A stretch of DNA of 5,546 bases from Candidatus Babelota bacterium (GTDB lineage: Bacteria; JAGOBX01). Under the pieces are notes generated by a model that was not told the DNA's origin, made no database searches, and saw only the letters and a list, made by a program, of their open reading frames with translations. The DNA is taken from assembly GCA_017999075.1 (NCBI GenBank), contig JAGOBX010000274.1, forward strand, positions 1-5,546. The letters are read 5' to 3'. Shown here piece by piece: positions 1 through 5,546 of the stretch. Position 1 is the stretch's first letter; each line of letters begins with the position of its first letter. A program made the translations under genes and the position numbers.

Positions 1-2
1 GA

Positions 3-902
3 CCAACTCGTATCATAGGAACAAATTCTATATACAATTTAGCCACTGCAGCTGACAGTTCAGGAAATTTATATGTGGCTTACAAGCAGTTTGAAGGTGA
101 GTATTTTGCTCTTTATGTTCAAAAATATATAAATTGTTCAGGCTCAGCAAGTCTTGTAGGTTCAAGTTACATTGATATGACTTCAACAGCTTCCGATAAA
201 ATAGCAATAGCGGTTAATAATTCAGGCGAAATTTTTATTGCATACTTGAGCGACAACACAACATTAAAAGTAAAAAAATTCACAGCAGGAGCATGGTATG
301 ATATAACCGCAAATATTTTTAGTTATGGTTCAGTTTATTCAAATTATTTAGATTTGGATGTTGACAGTCAAGGCAATCCGTATATTGCTTTTCAAGATTC
401 TTCAAAATCAAATAAAGCAACAGTAAAAAAATATGTGACTGAAGAATGGTTCACTCAAGGTACAGGTTCAGATTCTGCAGTAAGCGCAACTTCAGGCGGA
501 GAAGTATCTTTTCTTGATCTGAAAATATGTGGAGATACAATCTTCTTAGCTTTTGCAGACAGCGGAGATGCTAATAAGCCTAATGTTATGCAATATACAC
601 AATCCGGTTGGACAAGAGTAGGAAGTTCCAGCGCTTACAGTGCTGCTGTGAGTTCTATTTCTTTAACTACTTATTATGGAAAACCTTATATAGCTTTTAT
701 AGACAGTTCTGCGTCTTATTCGGCAACAGTGCGGCATTATAACGGAAGTTCCTGGGTTACTCTCGGTTCAGCAGGAATTACAAATTCCGATTTAACATTA
801 CCTCCGGTTCTTGTTATAAATACTTCAGGCATACCATTTTTAGGATACAGGAACGGAGCGTCTTCAAACTTAGGAAATGTTAAAAAATATATTTCCTACT
901 GA
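3..902 (+). CDS. Beta-propeller-like repeat protein, 3' part only (5' end outside window)
   Basis: The frame is open from base 3 to the TGA at 900-902, giving 299 visible residues; the true start lies upstream. A GTG at 75 has an AGGA-like sequence before it, but it falls inside the first repeat, so I do not take it as the start. Six copies of a motif of the form (S/Q/Y)G-x-(P/L/I)-(Y/F)-(I/V/L)-(A/G)-(F/Y), often followed by D, begin at local residues 20, 74, 123, 176, 225 and 275, a spacing of 49-54. Each is followed by a strand such as ATVKKY or ATVRHY, and in most copies by a Trp and VG/LG. This is the pattern of beta-propeller blades, with the final half-blade (VKKYISY) ending the protein. 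Composition is Ser/Thr/Gly/Tyr-rich, as in exported proteins, but the N-terminus is not visible so no signal peptide can be checked. No catalytic motif is seen. The function is unknown; a binding or cell-surface role is only inference. Confidence 0.75.
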   Translation, partial: PTRIIGTNSIYNLATAADSSGNLYVAYKQFEGEYFALYVQKYINCSGSASLVGSSYIDMTSTASDKIAIAVNNSGEIFIAYLSDNTTLKVKKFTAGAWYDITANIFSYGSVYSNYLDLDVDSQGNPYIAFQDSSKSNKATVKKYVTEEWFTQGTGSDSAVSATSGGEVSFLDLKICGDTIFLAFADSGDANKPNVMQYTQSGWTRVGSSSAYSAAVSSISLTTYYGKPYIAFIDSSASYSATVRHYNGSSWVTLGSAGITNSDLTLPPVLVINTSGIPFLGYRNGASSNLGNVKKYISY

Positions 903-920
903 TTAAGTTTATATTATTTT

Positions 921-972
921 AAAACCGGTATTTTTATGAAAACAACAATTTTTCGAAAATACCGGTTTTTTT
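921..972 (+). terminator. Intrinsic terminator after the repeat-protein gene
   Basis: A perfect 14-bp stem pairs 921-934 (AAAACCGGTATTTT) with 956-969, with a 21-base loop at 935-955. A run of seven T follows the CCGG core at 966-972, partly overlapping the paired end. It starts 18 bases after the TGA of the upstream gene, which is normal placement. The A run on the left arm means it could also act weakly on the other strand. The next start codon (991) is only 18 bases downstream. Confidence 0.85.
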
Positions 973-979
973 GATTAAT

Positions 980-983
980 GGAG
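980..983 (+). promoter_or_regulatory. Shine-Dalgarno site of manC
   Basis: GGAG at 980-983 lies 7 bases before the ATG at 991 and supports that start. An overlapping ATG at 978 is out of frame with the gene. The site begins 8 bases after the terminator T run, so it could be influenced by folding of that hairpin. Confidence 0.7.
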
Positions 984-990
984 CGCATTT

Positions 991-2049
991 ATGTTTGGAC
1001 TTATAATGATCGGCGGCAGAGGGACAAGGTTTTGGCCGTTAAGTAAAATAAAAAAACCTAAACAGTTAATTGATTTTACAGGCAATGGTGAAATGATACG
1101 GCTGACAGTTGACCGTTTAAAACCTGTTGTCAAAAACAAAGATTTTTTTGTTATAACTTCGAAACATCTTATTCAACCTGTAAAAAAAATACTTAATGAG
1201 ATAAAAAACGTTGTAGGAGAACCTGAAGGAAAAAACACTGCTCCATGTATAGCAATGGCATTAGGAATATTGTATAAAAATTTTAAAGATGAAATACTCG
1301 GTGTTTTTCCAGGAGATCACTATATAAAAAAAGAATCAGCTTTTGTTTCAATATTAAAAAAAGCAGAAACATTTGCTTCTAAAAATAATGCGCTAATAAC
1401 TATAGGAATTAAACCTGATTCGCCTCATACCGGATACGGATACATTGAATTTGACAAATCTAAAAAATTATCGCCTGACATATTTAAAGTAAAAAAATTT
1501 TATGAAAAACCCGATTTTAATAAAGCTCATAATTTTTTCAAATCAGGAAATTTTCTATGGAATGCAGGTATTTTTATATGGAAAATAGGAGTTATTGTAG
1601 AATCTTTTAAAAAATATCAGCCTCAAATGTATGATTCAATTATCAGAATCAGCAACTCATCAAAAAAAAATTTAACCAAAACAATATATGAAGAATTTAA
1701 AAAAATGCCCAAAATTTCTATTGATTATGCAATTATGGAATATAGCGATAATATTGTTACTATACCCGCAGATATTGGATGGAATGATATAGGCAGCTGG
1801 TCGAGTCTTGATTCGATTAACTCTGCTGATAAAAACGGAAATGTAGTTATATCTAAAAAAAATATTTTATTATCATCGAACAGAAATATCATACATTGCA
1901 AAAACAAAATGGTAGCTGCTATTGGAGTTGATGATCTGATTATTGCTTCTGACGATGATTGTATTCTTGTATGCAAAAAAGAATCTGATCAAAAAGTGGG
2001 AGATATAGTAAAAAATCTCGAATCCCTAAATTTACGTGAATATCTATAA
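991..2049 (+). CDS. manC: Mannose-1-phosphate guanylyltransferase (GDP-mannose pyrophosphorylase), single-domain
   Basis: The predicted reaction is mannose-1-phosphate + GTP to GDP-mannose + diphosphate, in the cytoplasm, supplying GDP-mannose (and through it GDP-fucose or GDP-rhamnose) for surface glycans. The protein has 352 residues. The N-terminal nucleotide-binding signature GGRGTRFWPLS is at residues 8-18, followed by PKQ at 23-25. EPEGKNTAP (77-85) matches the family EPxxRNTAP box with Lys for Arg. FPGDH (106-110) carries the metal- and sugar-binding Asp109. FYEKPD (170-175), FLWNAGIF (188-195), DYAIME (245-250) and GWNDIGSW (263-270) are all in the family order. The C-terminal part (about 285-345) is the usual short extension. 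Bifunctional ManC/AlgA proteins of about 470-480 residues carry a phosphomannose isomerase cupin; it is absent here, so mannose-6-phosphate supply must come from elsewhere. No glycan gene is adjacent. A nine-A run lies at 1662-1670. The substrate could differ (another hexose-1-phosphate), but the motif set favours mannose and GTP. Confidence 0.9.
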   Translation: MFGLIMIGGRGTRFWPLSKIKKPKQLIDFTGNGEMIRLTVDRLKPVVKNKDFFVITSKHLIQPVKKILNEIKNVVGEPEGKNTAPCIAMALGILYKNFKDEILGVFPGDHYIKKESAFVSILKKAETFASKNNALITIGIKPDSPHTGYGYIEFDKSKKLSPDIFKVKKFYEKPDFNKAHNFFKSGNFLWNAGIFIWKIGVIVESFKKYQPQMYDSIIRISNSSKKNLTKTIYEEFKKMPKISIDYAIMEYSDNIVTIPADIGWNDIGSWSSLDSINSADKNGNVVISKKNILLSSNRNIIHCKNKMVAAIGVDDLIIASDDDCILVCKKESDQKVGDIVKNLESLNLREYL

Positions 2050-2103
2050 ATAATATAATAATACATCAAAAAATTCATAAAATACTATACTATAAAACAC
2101 AAT

Positions 2104-2715
2104 ATGATTTCAAACTTTTCTATAATTGAAATTGCTCCAGGTCTCAAATTTTGTCAAAATCAAATTTATAAATTTTCGAGTGATTCAATACGTTTATTTG
2201 ATTATATAAAAAATATCGAAACACCGGAAATTTTAGAACTCGGATGCGGCGATGGAATAATATCAGTTTTGTACGCACTCAAAAACAAACAGTCTCTGGT
2301 ATATTCGCTCGATATAAATTCCGATGTTTTGAGTTGTTTAAAACAAACTGTAAAAATCAATAATATTAAAAATATTGAAATAATTGAATCTGATATGGAA
2401 TGGTATTCTATAAGTTCAAAAAAAACTTTTCCGCTGGTAACAATGAATCCGCCTTACTACAATTGCTTCGAAGGTAAACTTAATGATAATCCTTATGCTA
2501 TAACAGCCAAACATCAAATTTTATGCAATGAAACAATTTTTTTAAATTCAGGTTACAGATTGTCAAAAAAAAAATCAGGCAGGTTTATAATAATTTATCC
2601 TAAATTCAAGATAACAAACAAATTTATTGAAAAAATTTATTTAACAGGATTTAAATCACATATTGTAATAGATACATCGAATCCAAGATTTCAAATTGTA
2701 GAAATGATTTTATGA
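2104..2715 (+). CDS. TrmN6-like SAM-dependent adenine-N6 methyltransferase (tRNA1(Val) A37 type)
   Basis: This 203-residue class I methyltransferase has the N-terminal pattern of the TrmN6/YfiC family: Q18 followed by YKFSSDSIRL (22-31), corresponding to the family's Q...yrfs.Ds.ll segment. SAM-binding motif I is ILELGCGDGIIS (43-54). The acidic end of strand 2 is LDIN (69-72), S96-D97 is the next SAM-contact region, and NPPY (115-118) is the motif IV of enzymes that methylate an exocyclic amino group. A later AKHQI resembles the family's aRhe box. Known relatives make m6A at position 37 of tRNA1(Val); that substrate is inferred here, and other amino-methyltransferases with NPPY remain possible. 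The protein is shorter than typical family members (about 240-250 residues), ending soon after the last core strand (IVEMIL). The ATG start gives the expected N-terminus but has no recognisable Shine-Dalgarno site. It follows manC by 54 AT-rich bases. A ten-A run sits in the coding region at 2565-2574. Confidence 0.75.
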   Translation: MISNFSIIEIAPGLKFCQNQIYKFSSDSIRLFDYIKNIETPEILELGCGDGIISVLYALKNKQSLVYSLDINSDVLSCLKQTVKINNIKNIEIIESDMEWYSISSKKTFPLVTMNPPYYNCFEGKLNDNPYAITAKHQILCNETIFLNSGYRLSKKKSGRFIIIYPKFKITNKFIEKIYLTGFKSHIVIDTSNPRFQIVEMIL

Positions 2716-2731
2716 TTATTTTATAAATCAT

Positions 2732-2792
2732 ATTTTATAAAATAAGATGAACTGACCTTAAAAAAATGTAGTTTCATCTTATTTTATAAAAT
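2732..2792. terminator. Perfect 20-bp inverted repeat between convergent genes, probable bidirectional terminator
   Basis: The arm at 2732-2751 is an exact reverse complement of 2773-2792, with a 21-base loop (2752-2772). It lies between the stop of the methyltransferase gene (2715) and the stop of the hydrogenase gene on the other strand (2799-2801), where a shared terminator is expected. The stem is long but contains only three G or C bases per arm, and neither side has a long T run, only TTTT at 2792-2795 on the plus strand. The 10-mer ATTTTATAAA within the arms also occurs a third time at 2718-2727, allowing an alternative pairing. Confidence 0.6.
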
Positions 2793-2798
2793 TTTCAG

Positions 2799-4628
2799 TT
2801 AATATTTACTTCTCTGAATATAATGAGTATGTAAATATTTATGCGACTTGTGTCCAAGAGGTTCATTAAGGAAATCTTCGTACAATTTTATCACATCAGG
2901 ATTTTCATGTGATTTTCTTTTTATTTTTCCTTCATCTTCACGATAAATAGCTTCAAGCCGTTTTTTTACAGTATCTTTGCTTGACTCAAGAACTCGAGGC
3001 TGGCCTCCGCCGCTTATGCATCCGCCAGGACATCCCATTACTTCAATAAAATGATACGGACTTGTTCCTTTTTTTATTTCATCAAGAAGTTTTGCCGCAC
3101 CGGCAAGACCGCTTGTAACAGCAACTTTAACTGTAAACCCTTTTAAAAATAGCCATTCATCTTTAACATCTGTAAATGTAAGTTCTGCTGTTTTAATTTG
3201 TTCAAGCCCGACAAGAGGTTTAACATGTAATTTATCTAATGGTAATTCTTTTCCTTTAATTATTTCATAAACAGTTCTTATAGCAGCTTCCATAACTCCC
3301 CCAGTAGCTCCAAAAATATCAGCAGCACCAGTAGAAAATCCAAGAGGAGCATCAAATTCCGAATCAGGTAATTTTTTAAAATCAACGCCTGCATCTTTGA
3401 TCATTCTACTTAATTCTCGAGTAGTAATAACAGCATCTACATTAGGATAACCGTCATTCATCATTTCAGTTCTGCTTATTTCAAATTTTTTTGCAGTGCA
3501 CGGCATAACAGAAACAACAAACATATCAGCAGGATTGATCCCAGTTTTTTCAGCAAAAAATGATTTACACAAAGCTCCGAGCATCATATGAGGAGATTTG
3601 CAAGTTGATAAATGAGAAAGAAGTTCAGGATAATGATGTTCTACGTATTTTATCCATCCTGGACTGCAGCTTGTTATCATAGGAAGTACAGCTTCATTTT
3701 CTTTAAGTTTCATTTTAATTTTATTTTTTAAATTTTCAGGCATCAAATTTTTTGAATAAAAATACCTTTTTACTCTTTCTAAAAATTCAGTTCCTTCTTC
3801 TATAATTGTCAAATCGGCGGCAAAATTAGTATCAAATACATAATCAAATTCCATCTGGCGAAGCGCAGAAACCATTTTTCCTGTCACGATAGTACCAGGT
3901 TCATACCCAAGTTTTTCTCCTAATGCAACTCTTACTGCAGGGGCAGTTTGTACTATAACTTTTTTATTTGAATTCATCAGCGCATCCCACACAAGATGAG
4001 TGGAATCTTTTTCTTTTACAGCTGCTACAGGACAAACAATTGTGCACTGGCCGCATGATACGCATATTGATTTACTCAACGGTAAATCTTCAGCAGGAGA
4101 AATAACAGTATTAAATCCGCGCATTTGAGGATTCAATACCCCTACACCCTGAATTTCATTGCAAACAGTTACGCATCTCCTGCATAAAATACATTTATAA
4201 GTATCAAGTTCTATTGCAGCGCTAGATGCATCTATTACATTTTTTGATTTTTCACCTTCAAACCTGAAATTTTCAACTTGAAGAATTTCTCCTAACCTTT
4301 GGAATTCGCATACATGATTCCTTGAACATATCAAACATTCTTTAGGATGATCTGAAAGCATTAATTCAAATATAACCTTTCTCGCTTTTCTGACTTTATC
4401 AGAATTTGTCTTTATAACCATACCATCCTTAACTTCAGTTACGCACGATGGTTGTAATGTTCTATATCCTTCTATTTCAACAACGCATAACCTGCAGGAT
4501 CCAGTTGCATGCATCCCTTCACAATAACAAAAATGCGGTATAAGAATATTGTGTTGTTTTGCCGCCTCAAGTATAGTTATTCCTTCATCAACTGATATTT
4601 TCTTTTTATTGATAATTAAACTAATCAT
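2799..4628 (-). CDS. hydA: [FeFe] hydrogenase catalytic subunit, CpI/HndD-type, likely NAD(P)H-linked
   Basis: This 609-residue cytoplasmic iron hydrogenase interconverts H+ and H2 at an H-cluster; no Tat signal is present. Domains in order: a [2Fe-2S] domain with C34, C45, C48 and C62; a NuoG-like His-Cys3 [4Fe-4S] site with H94, C98, C101 and C107; a two-cluster ferredoxin domain with C146/C149/C152/C156 and C189/C192/C195/C199; then the H-cluster domain. H-cluster motif L1 is TSCSPGW (319-325), L2 is MPCTAKKFE (375-383) and L3 is EVMGCPGGCISGGGQP (529-544). E278, E281, S341 and C321 align with the CpI proton-transfer residues E279, E282, S319 and C299. The C-terminus ends in the family's HKSHKYLHTHY-type tail and lacks the extra [2Fe-2S] domain of longer HydA proteins. 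Oddities are Ser322 where CpI has ligand Cys300, and 23 extra residues between E281 and L1. The gene lies 57 bp after a GltD-like flavoprotein gene, suggesting a multi-subunit NAD(P)H-dependent, perhaps electron-bifurcating, enzyme; that is inferred from context. The maturases HydE, HydF and HydG are not in the window. Confidence 0.93.
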   Translation of the reverse strand: MISLIINKKKISVDEGITILEAAKQHNILIPHFCYCEGMHATGSCRLCVVEIEGYRTLQPSCVTEVKDGMVIKTNSDKVRKARKVIFELMLSDHPKECLICSRNHVCEFQRLGEILQVENFRFEGEKSKNVIDASSAAIELDTYKCILCRRCVTVCNEIQGVGVLNPQMRGFNTVISPAEDLPLSKSICVSCGQCTIVCPVAAVKEKDSTHLVWDALMNSNKKVIVQTAPAVRVALGEKLGYEPGTIVTGKMVSALRQMEFDYVFDTNFAADLTIIEEGTEFLERVKRYFYSKNLMPENLKNKIKMKLKENEAVLPMITSCSPGWIKYVEHHYPELLSHLSTCKSPHMMLGALCKSFFAEKTGINPADMFVVSVMPCTAKKFEISRTEMMNDGYPNVDAVITTRELSRMIKDAGVDFKKLPDSEFDAPLGFSTGAADIFGATGGVMEAAIRTVYEIIKGKELPLDKLHVKPLVGLEQIKTAELTFTDVKDEWLFLKGFTVKVAVTSGLAGAAKLLDEIKKGTSPYHFIEVMGCPGGCISGGGQPRVLESSKDTVKKRLEAIYREDEGKIKRKSHENPDVIKLYEDFLNEPLGHKSHKYLHTHYIQRSKY

Positions 4629-4634
4629 TTTTAT

Positions 4635-4640
4635 CCTCCC
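4635..4640 (-). promoter_or_regulatory. Strong Shine-Dalgarno site of the hydrogenase gene
   Basis: On the minus strand GGGAGG (complement of 4635-4640) is followed by six bases and then the ATG at 4628-4626. This fixes the start and implies efficient translation. The 57-bp gap to the upstream gene (4629-4685) shows no hairpin that would separate the two genes, so they are probably co-transcribed. Confidence 0.8.
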
Positions 4641-4685
4641 GGATTTCAGTAATATTTTTCAGATTTACCCAATTTTCAATTTTAA

Positions 4686-5546
4686 TTATCTTGCATCGCA
4701 GCGTAAACACCGCATTGCTTCAGCTATTGCATTAAGTTTATGAAATCCTTGAGCAACTTCCTCAAAACTATTTTTTCTATCTTCAGAGTTAAGGTATTTC
4801 ATAGTAAACCTTTCATGTTCCACTACTTCAACATCATTGGCAGCTTTTGGAATCTCAATAGGTTCTCCTGTGTTCAATTCTCCTGAACCGCCAAGATATT
4901 TATCCATTGATTTAGCTGCTTTTTTACCATCAGCAATTGCTGTTATAACTACATCTGATCCTCTGACAACATCTCCTCCAGCAAATACACCAGGCATTGA
5001 AGTCATCTGTGTATCAGAATTTGTAACAAAAGTTCCCCATTCAGTAATTTCAACTTCGTCTTTCCTGATAAATGGAAAATCAGAATATTGACTTACTGCC
5101 GGTATTACCATATCTACGTTAAACATATATTCAGAATTTTTAATTATTTTGGTTTTTTTTCTGCCGCTTGTGTCAAAACCGGTAACTTCCATTTTTACAC
5201 ATTCGATTTGAGTAACCTTATCCTTTCCTATAAATTTTACAGGCGCTACTAAAGTGTGTAAAATTACGCCTTCTTCAACAGCGTCTTGAATTTCTCTCTT
5301 GTCGGCAGGCATTTCATCCTGAGTTCTACGGTAAAGTATATGAACTTCTCCTGCTCCTTTTCTGATTGCTACACGCGCAGCGTCAACAGCTGTATTTCCG
5401 CCGCCTATTATAGCTACTATATTTCCGAGTTTAACTGTTTTATTTAAATTCGAATCTCTTAAAAAATCAAGTCCATGATAAATTCCTGCAAGCTCTTCAC
5501 CTTCAATACCGATTTTTCTTGATAATTGTGTTACTGTAGCTATGTA
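4686..5546 (-). CDS. GltD/NfnB-like FAD- and NAD(P)-dependent oxidoreductase, C-terminal part (5' end outside window)
   Basis: The frame is open from the window edge at 5546 down to the TAA at 4688-4686, giving 286 visible residues. The Met at 5312 is internal, since conserved sequence continues before it. Visible from the edge are a second Rossmann NAD(P)-binding motif, IIGGGNTAVDAAR (local 46-58), then EVHILYRR (67-74) and EMPADKRE (78-85). This series matches the small subunit of glutamate synthase (GltD) and the NfnB/sulfide-dehydrogenase family. The FAD-binding motif GVFAGGDVVRGS is at 186-197, followed by the helix AIADGKKAAKSMDKYL (203-218). After a linker the protein ends in EAMRCLRCDAR, with C280 and C283. 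It probably passes electrons between NAD(P)H and Fe-S centres. Its place just upstream of the hydrogenase gene, in the same direction, points to a joint complex rather than glutamate synthesis. Whether the missing N-terminus is a plain GltD start or a fusion to NuoF-like modules cannot be seen. Arginines 73-74 lie where GltD-type enzymes hold the NADPH phosphate, a weak hint of NADP(H) use. Confidence 0.85.
   Translation of the reverse strand, partial: YIATVTQLSRKIGIEGEELAGIYHGLDFLRDSNLNKTVKLGNIVAIIGGGNTAVDAARVAIRKGAGEVHILYRRTQDEMPADKREIQDAVEEGVILHTLVAPVKFIGKDKVTQIECVKMEVTGFDTSGRKKTKIIKNSEYMFNVDMVIPAVSQYSDFPFIRKDEVEITEWGTFVTNSDTQMTSMPGVFAGGDVVRGSDVVITAIADGKKAAKSMDKYLGGSGELNTGEPIEIPKAANDVEVVEHERFTMKYLNSEDRKNSFEEVAQGFHKLNAIAEAMRCLRCDAR

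Noticed and set aside
75-902. GTG at 75 as the start of a complete 275-residue gene, with AGGA at 62-65 upstream.
   Set aside because: The same frame is open to the window edge, and the first repeat motif (SGNLYVAY) spans the GTG, so the gene is cut by the window.
936-974. A 12-codon ATG-to-TGA reading frame inside the terminator hairpin, ending just before the manC ribosome-binding site; a possible leader peptide.
   Set aside because: It has no Shine-Dalgarno site, its start lies in the hairpin loop, and its short peptide has no regulatory codon pattern. Chance is the simplest explanation.
1725-1976. Minus-strand open frame within manC, and similar plus-strand frames at 4549-4743 and 4837-5091.
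   Set aside because: Each lies opposite a well supported gene and encodes low-complexity sequence with no motif or ribosome-binding site; these are shadows of the real coding strand.
2086-2091. TATACT as a -10 promoter box for the methyltransferase gene.
   Set aside because: There is no -35-like sequence at suitable spacing, and TA-rich hexamers are expected by chance in this leader. It is mentioned in a finding but not annotated as a feature.
991-2715. manC and the methyltransferase gene as a functional two-gene pathway.
   Set aside because: They share direction and a 54-bp gap, but GDP-mannose synthesis and tRNA methylation have no known link. Proximity alone does not support a shared role.
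4686-5312. The flavoprotein as a complete 208-residue gene starting at Met 5312.
   Set aside because: Conserved sequence, including the GGGNTAVDAAR nucleotide-binding motif and YRR, continues in frame upstream to 5546, so that Met is internal.

Overview
This is an AT-rich window (visibly about one third G+C, rich in A and T runs and Lys/Ile/Asn codons) from a bacterium that uses Shine-Dalgarno sites and intrinsic terminators. A [FeFe] hydrogenase beside a GltD-like flavoprotein indicates a strictly anaerobic, fermentative, H2-metabolising lifestyle. Host-associated or sediment groups such as Elusimicrobiota/Endomicrobia, spirochaetes or clostridia would fit, but nothing here fixes the phylum. 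GDP-mannose synthesis suggests a mannosylated or deoxyhexose-containing surface glycan.

Layout. Positions 1-902 (+) hold the 3' end of a repeat protein with six copies of a roughly 50-residue beta-propeller-like unit, closed by a strong intrinsic terminator (921-972). Positions 991-2049 (+) encode a single-domain mannose-1-phosphate guanylyltransferase (ManC type), whose ribosome-binding site begins only 8 bases after that terminator. Positions 2104-2715 (+) encode a small SAM-dependent methyltransferase of the TrmN6 (tRNA m6A37) type. A perfect 20-bp inverted repeat (2732-2792) fills the 83-bp gap between this gene and the genes converging from the other strand.

The minus strand, read from 5546 down to 2799, carries two genes spaced as an operon. 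The first is the C-terminal 286 residues of a GltD/NfnB-like FAD/NAD(P)-dependent oxidoreductase, cut by the window edge. The second is a complete 609-residue [FeFe] hydrogenase with the modular build of Clostridium pasteurianum CpI or HndD: a [2Fe-2S] domain, a His-Cys3 cluster, a two-cluster ferredoxin domain and the H-cluster domain. Together they look like part of a soluble hydrogenase complex coupling H2 turnover to NAD(P)H and possibly ferredoxin. Partner subunits would lie beyond 5546.

I see no CRISPR array, mobile element, tRNA or rRNA, and no clearly new system. The points most worth checking are the TSCSP form of hydrogenase motif L1, a 23-residue excess just before it, the flavoprotein pairing, and the terminator placed directly before manC.
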